Origin: Variovorax sp. J22G73
Lineage (GTDB): Bacteria; Pseudomonadota; Gammaproteobacteria; Burkholderiales; Burkholderiaceae_C
Length of the DNA stretch: 64,000 nucleotides
Reading direction: 5' to 3'
NCBI RefSeq assembly: GCF_030317035.1
Contig: NZ_JASZYK010000010.1
Coordinates: 186,001 to 250,000, forward strand
Below are positions 34,224-42,316 of this stretch, piece by piece (within the stretch, counting starts at the first letter, position 1; the number at the start of each line of letters is the position of its first letter). Below the pieces are notes generated by a model that was given only the letters and a program-made list of their open reading frames with translations, searched no databases and was not told where the DNA came from. The position numbers and the translations under genes are program-made.

Positions 34224-35261
34224 TTACTTCTTGCGCGCCGCGATCGCCTGCTCGGCCTTCGCCACCAGGTCGGCGCCCACCGTCGACTTCCACTTGTCGT
34301 ACACCGGGCGCGTGGCCTTCACGAACTCGTCGCGCTCGGCCGGGGTGAGGCTGGTCACGGTCACGCCCATGCCGGCGATGTCTTTCAGCACGGGCTTGTC
34401 GGCTTCGACCAGGCCCTTGCGCGCGATGACGATTTCTTCCTTGCCCGCGTCCAGCGCGGCCTGGCGCACGATGGCCTGGTCGGCCGGCGTCCACGAGGCC
34501 CAGATTTCCTTGTTGACCACGAACACCAGCGGGTCGGCCACGTAGCCCCAGGTGGTGACAAACTTCTGGCCCACGGTCTGCATCTTCAGCACGGTGAACA
34601 GGAACAGCGGGTTCTCCTGCCCATCGACCGCGCCGCTGGCGAGCGCGGGTTGCGCATCGGCCCAGCTCATCTGCGTGGGGTTGGCGCCCAGGGCGGTGAA
34701 CATGTCCGAGTAGATGGGCGAGCCGACCACGCGGATCTTCATGCCCTTGATGTCGGCCGGCGACTTGATGGGCTTCTTGGAGTTGGTGATTTCGCGAAAG
34801 CCGTTCTCGCCCCACGCGAGCGGCACCACGCCGGCCTTGTCGAGGGTCTTGAACATTTCCTTGCCCACATCGCCCTGCGTGAGCGCATCGATGGCCGCGT
34901 AGTCGGGCATCAGGAACGGCATGGAGAAAAGATTGAGCTGCTTCACCTGCGGCGACCAGTTGATGGTCGAGCCCACGGCCATGTCGATGACGCCCTGGCG
35001 AAGGGCACTGAACTCGCGCGTCTGGTCACCCTGGATGAGCGACACGCCGGGGTACAGCTTGATGTTGATGCGCCCCTGGGTGCGTTCCTTCACCAGGTCG
35101 GCCCAGATCTTTCCGGCCTGGCCCCAGGGGGTGGGCGGGCCGAGCACGAGGGACATCTTGTATTCGGGCTTGTAGGCGGCCTGCGCCATGGCGCCGGTCG
35201 AGAACATGCCAAGGGCAGTCGCGGCGGCGGCGAGGCCGAGCAGGGTGCGGCGGAATTTCAT
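34224..35261 (-). CDS. TRAP transporter substrate-binding protein (DctP family)
   Basis: This 345-residue periplasmic binding protein has a signal peptide (MKFRRTLLGLAAAATALGMFSTGAMAQA) and DctP-family features, including the ligand-carboxylate Arg region MKIRVVGSP and the segment DGQENPLFLF. TRAP transporters import carboxylates using the ion gradient. The permease genes lie upstream on the same strand, but a 390-bp gap holding two large structured repeats separates them. AGGAGA precedes the ATG. Confidence 0.92.
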   Translation of the reverse strand: MKFRRTLLGLAAAATALGMFSTGAMAQAAYKPEYKMSLVLGPPTPWGQAGKIWADLVKERTQGRINIKLYPGVSLIQGDQTREFSALRQGVIDMAVGSTINWSPQVKQLNLFSMPFLMPDYAAIDALTQGDVGKEMFKTLDKAGVVPLAWGENGFREITNSKKPIKSPADIKGMKIRVVGSPIYSDMFTALGANPTQMSWADAQPALASGAVDGQENPLFLFTVLKMQTVGQKFVTTWGYVADPLVFVVNKEIWASWTPADQAIVRQAALDAGKEEIVIARKGLVEADKPVLKDIAGMGVTVTSLTPAERDEFVKATRPVYDKWKSTVGADLVAKAEQAIAARKK

Positions 35262-35360
35262 GAGAGGTCTCCTTGTTTTGTTGAAACGAACTGAACTGGA
35301 CGCTGAAATCTTTGGCTCGTGTTGTTCGTGCTTGTTGTTGCTGCTATTCAGGGCGAGTGC

Positions 35361-35448
35361 ACAGGCCGCCGGGTACTTCCCTCCGCGAATGTCCCCCGGC
35401 CTGCGGCCTCCTCCTTAATTTCGCTGCGGGAAGCACCCGACGCCCTGT
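35361..35448. repeat. Structured repeat, unit A (large stem-loop with 37-nt core)
   Basis: Arms 35361-35381 and 35428-35448 pair over 18 of 21 positions and enclose a 37-nt core (35386-35422) containing CCTCCTCCTTAATTTC. The core recurs exactly in inverted orientation at 35529-35565 (unit B). I see no gene in 35262-35651; the two units and their flanks fill most of it. Confidence 0.88.
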
Positions 35449-35498
35449 TCACCTGGACGCGCTGTCGGTTCGCGGCGATCAGCGACCGCTGCGCACAA

Positions 35499-35594
35499 CG
35501 ATCACGACGGCGCGGTGCCCCTTTCCGAGAAATTAAGGAGGAGGCCGCAGGCCGGGGGACATTCGAGGAAAGGGGCACCGCGTCGGCGTGATCG
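35499..35594. repeat. Structured repeat, unit B (inverted copy of the core with its own stem)
   Basis: A perfect 16-bp stem (35511-35526 with 35567-35582) extends outward to 28 bp with two mismatches and encloses the core 35529-35565, the exact reverse complement of the unit A core. The stem sequences of A and B differ, but both pair well, which points to selection for structure. The unit lies between dctM and dctP and may affect relative expression. Confidence 0.88.
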
Positions 35595-35651
35595 CGCCCT
35601 GAACAGCAGCCCCCTGAACCGCGCACCTCGACAAACGAACAACAAGACACG

Positions 35652-36950
35652 TCAATACCCCAGCTTCCGAGGCAACCACAAAGCCAGCTCGGGGAACACG
35701 ATGACCAGCACCATCACCACGAACATCGAGAACAGCATCCATCCCACCCAGCGCACGGTTTCTTCCATGCGCACCTTCGCGATGCGGCACGACACCATCA
35801 GGTTCACCGCGAGCGGTGGCGTGAACTGGCCCAGCGCCACCTTCAGCGTGAGGATCACGCCGAACCACACCGGGTCCCATTTGTAGTACTGCACGATGGG
35901 CAGCAGCAGCGGCACGAAGATCAGGAAGATCGACACGCCGTCCAGGAACATGCCCACCGTGATCAGCAGCAGGATGAGCAGCGACAGGATGCCGTACTCG
36001 CCCAGCCCCGAATTCACGATCGCGCGCGTGACCGGGTCGATCACGCCCAGCGTCGACAGCGAGTACGCGAAGATGCCCGCGAGCGACACCACCAGCAGGA
36101 TCACCGCCGACAGTTCGCCCGACTCGCGCAAGATCACGAACAGGTCGCGCACCTTGATCGTCCGGTGAATGCACATGCCCACGAACAGCCCGTAGAACAC
36201 CGCCACCACCGCCGCCTCGGTCGGCGTGAACCAGCCCGCGCGCATGCCGCCCAGAATCAGCACCGGCGCGGCCAGCCCCCAGGTCGCTTCGCGAAAGCTC
36301 TTCCAGAAGGGCGGGCGCGGCAGGGTCGATTCGAGCGCGCCCATCTTGTGCTTGCGGGCCAGCAGCACGGCAGGAATCATCAGCGCCAGGCCGGCCATCA
36401 CGCCGGGAATCATGCCGGCCGCGAACAGCGCCGGCACCGAGGCACCGGGCACCAGCACCGAGTACACGATGAACGCCACCGACGGCGGAATCAGGATGTC
36501 GGTGGCGGCTGCGGCGCCCACCACGCTGGCCGAGAAGGCGGCCGGGTAGCCGGCGCGCGACATCGCCGCGATCATCACCGCGCCCACGGCGGCTGCGTTG
36601 GCCGGGCCCGAGCCCGAGATGCCGCCGAGAAACATCGCCACCGCAATCGCCACCAGCGGCAGCATGCCCGGGCCGCGGCCCACGATGGCAATCGCGAAAT
36701 TCACCAGACGCAGCGCTACGCCCGAGCGGTCGAAGATGGAGCCGACCAGCACGAACATCGGAATGGCCAGCAGCGGGTACTTGCCCAGCCCCGCGTAGAA
36801 GTTCTGCGGCACGGCCAGCAGGCCGAACCACTGGGCGTCGCCGTTGGCCAGCGCGATGCAGGCGGCACCCGCCAGGCCCAGCGCGGCGCCGATGGGCACG
36901 CCCACCAGCATCATCAGCACGAAGGCGACGAAGAGCAGGGTGGCGATCAC
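35652..36950 (-). CDS. TRAP transporter large permease (DctM family)
   Basis: This 432-residue integral membrane protein has about 12 hydrophobic helices and the typical segments GGISGSGPANAAAVGAVM and AATDILIPPSVAFIVYS. It is the ion-coupled transport subunit. The GTG at 36950 overlaps the stop of the small permease gene (GTGA), which fits translational coupling; the longer frame upstream is not membrane-like and shadows the small permease gene. Confidence 0.93.
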   Translation of the reverse strand: MIATLLFVAFVLMMLVGVPIGAALGLAGAACIALANGDAQWFGLLAVPQNFYAGLGKYPLLAIPMFVLVGSIFDRSGVALRLVNFAIAIVGRGPGMLPLVAIAVAMFLGGISGSGPANAAAVGAVMIAAMSRAGYPAAFSASVVGAAAATDILIPPSVAFIVYSVLVPGASVPALFAAGMIPGVMAGLALMIPAVLLARKHKMGALESTLPRPPFWKSFREATWGLAAPVLILGGMRAGWFTPTEAAVVAVFYGLFVGMCIHRTIKVRDLFVILRESGELSAVILLVVSLAGIFAYSLSTLGVIDPVTRAIVNSGLGEYGILSLLILLLITVGMFLDGVSIFLIFVPLLLPIVQYYKWDPVWFGVILTLKVALGQFTPPLAVNLMVSCRIAKVRMEETVRWVGWMLFSMFVVMVLVIVFPELALWLPRKLGY

Positions 36951-37540
36951 GAGGCGTCCCCTTTGTGCTTTGTCGGGGCGTCGGAGCCGTCGGTGCCGTA
37001 GTTGGTCTTGCGCCCGCGGCGCACCATGAGGCCCACCGCGCGCAGCGCGATCGCATAGGACACGATGGGCAGCCAGATGGAGTACCACCACGACGGCAGC
37101 CCGATGCCCGGCGTGGTTTCCTCGAAGCGGTAGTCGTCCCACACCATGCGGATGCTGAGTGTGCCGATGAGCGTGAACAGGATGGCGATCATCAGCGCGC
37201 CGAACTGCGCGAGCCGCTTGCGCCGCGCCATGGAGCCGCTCTCCGAGAAGTACTCAATGCGAATGTGCCGGTCGCGCGCCACCGCGGCCGAGCCGGCCAC
37301 CAGCGCCAGCATGATCATGAGGAACACCGAGAACTCTTCGGTCCACGCGAACGACGAGTCGGTGAAGTAGCGCACCAGCACGTTGGCGAAGGTGATGAGC
37401 GCCAGCGCGCCCATGATGAGGACCGTGAGCCAGTCTTCGATGGCAAGGGGAACCTTGGTCGGTTCGTCGGCGGCTTCGATGTCGGGGGGAAGGGGGCTGG
37501 CGGCGTCCAGCGTGGGGCCGGACTCGGGTGGTGTTGTCAT
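36947..37540 (-). CDS. TRAP transporter small permease (DctQ family)
   Basis: This 197-residue protein has four predicted membrane helices and the DctQ-type segment FAWTEEFSVFLMIMLALVAGSAAVARDRHIRI. It pairs with the large permease. The first 30 residues are Pro/Asp-rich and cytoplasmic. It is the first gene of the transporter on this strand; the region 37541-37889 upstream contains a partial repeat copy but no other recognisable gene. Confidence 0.92.
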   Translation of the reverse strand: MTTPPESGPTLDAASPLPPDIEAADEPTKVPLAIEDWLTVLIMGALALITFANVLVRYFTDSSFAWTEEFSVFLMIMLALVAGSAAVARDRHIRIEYFSESGSMARRKRLAQFGALMIAILFTLIGTLSIRMVWDDYRFEETTPGIGLPSWWYSIWLPIVSYAIALRAVGLMVRRGRKTNYGTDGSDAPTKHKGDAS

Positions 37541-37696
37541 CGCAGAAGGTCAGTGAGGCAGGAAGCCATGTCACCGGGCGGACGCCGGGATGCGTTCCGT
37601 ACACCTCGACAGGGGAAGCTGTCACCGATGCTAGGGGGTCGAAGACCACTGATGTATCGGGGGTTTCCTTAGCTGGCCGGGCTTTGCTGAGCGGCT

Positions 37697-37741
37697 TTCA
37701 GGGCGGGTTCACAGGCCGCCGGGTACTCCCCTCCGCGAATG
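37697..37741. repeat. Truncated copy of structured repeat unit A
   Basis: 45 bp match 35347-35391 at 42 positions in the same orientation (flank, left arm and the first few bases of the core), then similarity stops. With units A and B it brackets the TRAP permease genes. No other feature is recognised in 37541-37889. Confidence 0.85.
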
Positions 37742-37889
37742 GCTTAGGCACACGCTGTTAGATGCGTGCGTATTGGTCGAGCATCCATCCCGACTGCATC
37801 CCAATTCAGAACGCCTTGGACATGACATCGCACTCCGAAGGACCTGTTCCCCAGGCGGGCCGCGAATCTCGCAGCCCGCAGACCAGCCG

Positions 37890-38168
37890 CTAACCGCCGG
37901 TCTCAGGCGCCTTGTGTCGCGCCTTCTCGTTCAACTGAAACAGCTCCCCAGCCTTGCGGGCAAGGTCAGCCGCGAGCCAGAGCAGGTTGTCGAGTTGTCG
38001 AGGTCCGTCACCGTCGCACCAGTTGATCTCTTCGCCGTGGCAGACCCACAGGAGAGCTTCGAGTTGGGTGAGGGTGTTTTCGAGACGATCCGCCGGATGC
38101 TGGGTATCTTGGGCGTTGTCTTCGGAAGCTACCGGCGTGCGAGGCCGGGCTATAGTCTTGGTAGCCAT
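37890..38168 (-). CDS. Small protein of unknown function
   Basis: This 92-residue protein begins MATKTIARPRTPVASEDN. It has a basic, disordered N-terminus and then a predicted helical part (LENTLTQLEALLWVCHGEEINW...LDNLLWLAADLARKAGELFQL). AAGGA lies about 13 bp upstream of the ATG. I do not recognise a family. A plus-strand frame overlaps most of it, but the start context and helical amphipathicity favour this strand. Local base composition is lower in GC than the surroundings, so it may be part of a small acquired segment. Confidence 0.6.
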   Translation of the reverse strand: MATKTIARPRTPVASEDNAQDTQHPADRLENTLTQLEALLWVCHGEEINWCDGDGPRQLDNLLWLAADLARKAGELFQLNEKARHKAPETGG

Positions 38169-38556
38169 TTTTGTGCGGTCCTTAGAGGTTGTTGCACGAA
38201 CTTGGTTAGACGGTCGGGGTGCTGATAACGCCCCGGCCGTCGCCTTTTGATACCTCGCATTTGCATCGCTGCTTTCGCACCGACAACCTGCCGCGAGGCA
38301 AGCAGCCTTCAAACATTGGTGTGGGTGGGTGTGTTGCGCCTTTCTTCCCTTGGTGGAATATCGAGTGACAGGGACATCCACTTTAGAGAAAAGCCCGGCG
38401 CTGTAGCTGGCACATACCGCACGAAGTCTCGGCAATCGCCAACAAATGCAGCTTCCGCAATGCGCCGCGCGCGTGCCTCGTGGGCCGTGCGGTCTCAGTG
38501 CCCCGTCGGCCTGCGCGCGCCCCGAAGCCACGGCGCAGGCAAACGGCAATGCCCGG
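38169..38556. other. Gene-free stretch with a hairpin in the leader of the small gene
   Basis: No gene is supported here. A hairpin of 11 bp (38209-38219 with 38231-38241, GACGGTCGGGG / CCCCGGCCGTC, one G-T pair) lies 41-73 bp upstream of the small gene's ATG and would form in its 5' leader. The remainder shows no repeats or motifs that I can identify. Confidence 0.5.
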
Positions 38557-39525
38557 CTACATCCAGCCGCGCGCGCGGTCCAGGTGCTCGCGGCACTCGC
38601 GCACCATGCGTTCGAGCAGCTCCGCACAGGTCGGAATGTCGTCGATCAGCCCGATGCACTGGCCCGCCGACACCACGCCGTTCTGCACCTCGCCCGAGGC
38701 CAGCGCGGCCTTGCCGCGCGCACCGGCCACCAGCGGGCGCACGTCCTCGAACGCGCAGCCGCCCTCGCGGTTCTCCATGGCCACCACCTCTTCGGAGATG
38801 GCGTTGCGGAACACGCGCGCGGTGTTGTGCAGGGTGCGAAACATCAGCTTCGTGTCGCGCTCGGTCGCGTCGACCAGCGCCTGCTTGATGTTGTGGTGGA
38901 TGGGGGCTTCCTGGGTCACGCAGAAGCGCGTGCCCATGTTGATGCCCTCGGCGCCCAGCGCCAGCGCGGCGGCCATGCCGCGGCCGTCGGCGATGCCGCC
39001 TGACGCGATGATCGGAATGCGCAGCTTGCGCGCCGCCACGGGCAGCAGCACCAGGCCGGGCACGTCGTCCTCGCCCGGATGGCCCGCGCACTCGAAGCCG
39101 TCCACCGCCACCGCGTCCACGCCATTGCGTTCGGCCGACAGCGCATGGCGCACCGAGGTGCACTTGTGCACGATCTTCACGTCGTGGCGTTTCAGCGCCT
39201 CGATGAAGTCCTTCGGGCTGTTGCCCGCGGTCTCCACGATCTTCACGCCGCTGTCGATGATGGCCTGCACGTACTCGGCGTACGGCGGCGGCTTCACCGA
39301 CGGCAGGATGGTGAGGTTCACGCCGAAGGGCTTGTCCGTCATCGTGCGCATGCGCGCGATTTCCTGGCGCAGGTCGTCGGGCGTGGGCTGCGTGAGCGCG
39401 GTGAGCACGCCGAGCCCGCCGGCGTTCGACACGGCCGAAGCCAGCTCCGCGCGGCCCACCCATTGCATGCCGCCCTGCACGATGGGGTAGCGAATGCCGA
39501 GCAGTTCGGTGATGCGGGTCTTCAT
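38557..39525 (-). CDS. Nitronate monooxygenase family flavoprotein
   Basis: This 322-residue FMN-dependent TIM-barrel protein of the nitronate monooxygenase/2-nitropropane dioxygenase group has IVQGGMQWVGRAELASAVSNAGGLG, the active-site region GFECAGHPGE, and phosphate-binding IIASGGIADGRG. Family members oxidise nitronates, act as enoyl-ACP reductases (FabK) or as NADH:quinone reductases. As the last gene of the run behind etfBA, it might act on an acyl-CoA intermediate; this is inference. Confidence 0.9.
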   Translation of the reverse strand: MKTRITELLGIRYPIVQGGMQWVGRAELASAVSNAGGLGVLTALTQPTPDDLRQEIARMRTMTDKPFGVNLTILPSVKPPPYAEYVQAIIDSGVKIVETAGNSPKDFIEALKRHDVKIVHKCTSVRHALSAERNGVDAVAVDGFECAGHPGEDDVPGLVLLPVAARKLRIPIIASGGIADGRGMAAALALGAEGINMGTRFCVTQEAPIHHNIKQALVDATERDTKLMFRTLHNTARVFRNAISEEVVAMENREGGCAFEDVRPLVAGARGKAALASGEVQNGVVSAGQCIGLIDDIPTCAELLERMVRECREHLDRARGWM

Positions 39526-39537
39526 GCGCGCGGCCTC

Positions 39538-40470
39538 TTACAGGGCCTTCACCAGTTCGGGCACGGCCACGAACAGGTCGGCGACGAGGCCGTAGTCGGC
39601 CACGCTGAAGATCGGAGCTTCTTCGTCCTTGTTGATCGCGACGATGACCTTCGAGTCCTTCATGCCGGCCAAGTGCTGGATGGCGCCGGAGATGCCCGCT
39701 GCGATGTACAGCTGCGGCGCGACGATCTTGCCGGTCTGGCCGACTTGCCAGTCGTTGGGGGCGTAGCCCGCGTCGACTGCGGCGCGGCTGGCGCCGAGGC
39801 CTGCGTTGAGCTTGTCGGCGAGCGGAGCCATCACTTCCGTGAACTTCTCGGCGCTGCCCAGGGCACGGCCACCGGAGACGATGATCTTGGCGGCGGTGAG
39901 TTCGGGGCGTTCGCTCTTCGTCACTTCACGGCCGACGAAGCTGGACTTGCCGCTGTCAGCCACGCCTTCAGCGGTTTCGACGGTTGCGCTGCCACCGGTG
40001 GCGGCTGCTGCGTCGAAGCCGGTCGTGCGGACCGTGATCACCTTCGTTGCATCGCTGCTCTGCACGGTGGCGATGGCGTTGCCGGCGTAGATCGGGCGCT
40101 CGAACGTATCCGGGCTGTCGACCTTGGTGATGTCGCTGATCTGCGCCACGTCGAGCTTGGCAGCCACGCGCGGAGCCACGTTCTTGCCGTTGGCGGTCGA
40201 GGGGAACAGGATGTGGCTGTAGTTGCTGGCAATCGCCAGCACCTGGGCTGCGACGTTTTCAGCGAGGTTTTCTGCCAGGCTGGGACTGTCCGCGGCGATG
40301 ACCTTGGTCACGCCGGCGATCTGGGCTGCGGCCTTGGCGGCTTCTGCCGCATTGGCGCCTGCGACGAGAACGTGCACTTCGCCACCGCAAGCCAGCGCGG
40401 CGGTCACGGTGTTGAGCGTTGCCGGCTTGATGCTGGCGTGGTCGTGTTCAGCAATAACTAGTGCGGTCAT
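39538..40470 (-). CDS. etfA: Electron transfer flavoprotein alpha subunit
   Basis: This 310-residue EtfA/FixB protein has a C-terminal FAD domain with LGASRAAVDAGYAPNDWQVGQTG, YIAAGISGAIQHLAGM and INKDEEAPIFSVADYG. With EtfB it accepts electrons from acyl-CoA dehydrogenases and passes them to ETF:ubiquinone oxidoreductase. It lies 2 bp after etfB, downstream of a cluster with two acyl-CoA dehydrogenases, its likely electron donors. Confidence 0.97.
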   Translation of the reverse strand: MTALVIAEHDHASIKPATLNTVTAALACGGEVHVLVAGANAAEAAKAAAQIAGVTKVIAADSPSLAENLAENVAAQVLAIASNYSHILFPSTANGKNVAPRVAAKLDVAQISDITKVDSPDTFERPIYAGNAIATVQSSDATKVITVRTTGFDAAAATGGSATVETAEGVADSGKSSFVGREVTKSERPELTAAKIIVSGGRALGSAEKFTEVMAPLADKLNAGLGASRAAVDAGYAPNDWQVGQTGKIVAPQLYIAAGISGAIQHLAGMKDSKVIVAINKDEEAPIFSVADYGLVADLFVAVPELVKAL

Positions 40471-40472
40471 GT

Positions 40473-41222
40473 TCAGATCACCTTCGCTTCGTTCTTCAGT
40501 TTGTCCACCAGCGCTGCAACGTCAGGCACCTTGATGCCGGCGCCGCGCTTCGGCGGTTCAGCAACCTTCAGCGTCTTCAGGCGCGGCTTCACGTCCACGC
40601 CCAGGTCTTCGGGCTTGAAGGTGTCCAGCTGCTTCTTCTTCGCCTTCATGATGTTCGGCAGCGTCACGTAGCGCGGCTCGTTCAGGCGCAGGTCGGTCGT
40701 GATGACCGCGGGCAGCGTGAGCGTCAGTGTTTCCATGCCGCCGTCGACTTCGCGCGACACCGTGACCTTGTCGCCTGCGAGGTCGACCTTCGAGGCGAAG
40801 GTGGCTTGGGGCAAATCGGCCAGCGCAGCCAGCATCTGGCCGGTCTGGTTCGCGTCGTCGTCGATGGCCTGCTTGCCCAGGATGATCAGCGAGGGCTGTT
40901 CCTTGTCGACCAGCGCCTTCAGCAGCTTGGCGACAGCCAGCGGCTGCAGTTCTTCAGTCGTCTCCACGAGGATGCCGCGGTCCGCGCCGATGGCCATCGC
41001 CGTGCGCAACGTTTCCTGGCACTTCGCATCCCCGCAAGACACCGCGATCACTTCCGTGACCACGCCCTTTTCCTTCAGGCGAACCGCTTCTTCGACCGCG
41101 ATCTCGTCGAACGGGTTCATGCTCATCTTCACGTTGGCAATGTCCACCCCGGTGCCGTCGCTCTTCACGCGCACCTTGACGTTGTAGTCGACGACCCGCT
41201 TCACGGGCACAAGAATCTTCAT
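40473..41222 (-). CDS. etfB: Electron transfer flavoprotein beta subunit
   Basis: This 249-residue EtfB/FixA protein (MKILVPVKRVVDYNVKVRV; AMP-binding segment GKQAIDDDANQTGQMLAA; recognition loop region LRLNEPRYVTLPNIMKAKKK) binds AMP and docks acyl-CoA dehydrogenases through the recognition loop. AAGGAACAACC precedes the ATG. It is co-transcribed with etfA. Confidence 0.97.
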   Translation of the reverse strand: MKILVPVKRVVDYNVKVRVKSDGTGVDIANVKMSMNPFDEIAVEEAVRLKEKGVVTEVIAVSCGDAKCQETLRTAMAIGADRGILVETTEELQPLAVAKLLKALVDKEQPSLIILGKQAIDDDANQTGQMLAALADLPQATFASKVDLAGDKVTVSREVDGGMETLTLTLPAVITTDLRLNEPRYVTLPNIMKAKKKQLDTFKPEDLGVDVKPRLKTLKVAEPPKRGAGIKVPDVAALVDKLKNEAKVI

Positions 41223-41264
41223 GGTTGTTCCTTCGAATGACGAATGAAAAAAAAGAGAGAGGGT

Positions 41265-42272
41265 TTATTCGAGCCGCGCGCCCGACTGCTTGATCAGGCG
41301 TTCCCACACCGGGCGCTCCGCCTTGTAGGCGGCTGCGAAGAGTTCGGGCGAGCTGTCTTTCAGCTCGAAGCCCATGGCCGCGACGCGCTGTTGCACGTCG
41401 GGTTGCTGCGTGGCCTTGCGCACCTCGTCGGCCAGCCGCGCGACGATGGGCTTGGGCGTGCTGGCGGGCACGGCAATGGCGAGCCAGCCGGTCACGCGGT
41501 AGGCCTCGTCCTTCATGCCCTGCTCGGCCAGCGTGGGCACGTTGGGCAGCGTGCCCATGCGGCGCTCGCCGGTCACGCCCACGGCGCGGATCTTTCCGGA
41601 ATCGATGTGCGGCTTGGCCACCAGCGCGCTGGCATAGGCCATCTGGATCTGCCCGCCGATCAGGTCCTGCACCATCGGCGCCTCGCCCTTGTAGGCGACG
41701 TGGTTCATGTCCGACTGCGTGGCCAGGCTCATGTGCGCGCCGGCCAGGTGCGGGTAGGCGCCCACGCCGTAGGAGCCGTAGGCCAGCTTGGCCTTGTTGG
41801 CGGCGGCGTATTTCAGCAGCTCGGGCCCGGTCTTCACCGGCACGCTGGGGTGCACCACCAGCACCAGCGGCGCCATCGCGATCTGGTAGACCAGCGTGAG
41901 GTCGCGCTGCGAGTCGTAGGGCAGCTTGTCGTACAGGAACTCGTTGGTCAGCAGCGAGTTGCTCAGCGACAGCACCACCGTGTAGCCGTCGCCCGGCGCC
42001 TTGGCGACCGCGTCAGTGCCGATGATGCCGGCCGCGCCGGGCTTGTTGTCGATGATCACGGGCTGGCCCATGCCGGCGGCCATCTTCTGGCCGATGAGGC
42101 GCGCGAGCACGTCGGTGGCACCGCCGGCGGCGAAGGGCACGACCATGCGGATGGGCTTGTTCGGGTACGTGTTCTGCGCGTGCGCCGCAGGCACGGCAAG
42201 CACGCTGGCGAAGGCGGCGACAGAGGCGGTGGCGCACAGCAGGGTGCGTCGGTTCAAAGGGCGGAAGGTCAT
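41265..42272 (-). CDS. Bug-family tripartite tricarboxylate transporter binding protein
   Basis: This 335-residue exported binding protein has a signal peptide (RRTLLCATASVAAFASVLAVPAAHAQ) and TctC/Bug features (YPNKPIRMVVPFAAGGATDVLAR; IIDNKPGAAGIIG). Bug proteins bind carboxylates for TctAB permeases. No TctA/TctB gene lies in the window, as is common in Burkholderiales, where Bug proteins are greatly expanded. The ATG at 42272 gives the signal peptide; the frame extends far upstream only as a shadow of the ligase gene. Confidence 0.9.
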   Translation of the reverse strand: MTFRPLNRRTLLCATASVAAFASVLAVPAAHAQNTYPNKPIRMVVPFAAGGATDVLARLIGQKMAAGMGQPVIIDNKPGAAGIIGTDAVAKAPGDGYTVVLSLSNSLLTNEFLYDKLPYDSQRDLTLVYQIAMAPLVLVVHPSVPVKTGPELLKYAAANKAKLAYGSYGVGAYPHLAGAHMSLATQSDMNHVAYKGEAPMVQDLIGGQIQMAYASALVAKPHIDSGKIRAVGVTGERRMGTLPNVPTLAEQGMKDEAYRVTGWLAIAVPASTPKPIVARLADEVRKATQQPDVQQRVAAMGFELKDSSPELFAAAYKAERPVWERLIKQSGARLE

Positions 42273-42316
42273 GGCTTGTCTCTGTCTCTCTCGGGTTCTC
42301 GGTTGCAAAAATCTTC

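Noticed and set aside
35386..35422. Ribosome-binding site or anti-Shine-Dalgarno function of the repeat core
   Set aside because: The AAGGAGG/CCTCCTT content is striking, but no start codon with a plausible gene follows either copy. I mention it only as a feature of the core.
35361..37741. Insertion sequence or composite transposon around the TRAP permease genes
   Set aside because: No transposase gene and no target-site duplication visible. The repeats are structured units without an open frame, so I describe them as repeats only.
37773..38225. Plus-strand frame of 150 codons over the small unknown gene
   Set aside because: No ribosome-binding site or domain; the minus-strand alternative has a better start context and a plausible helical protein.
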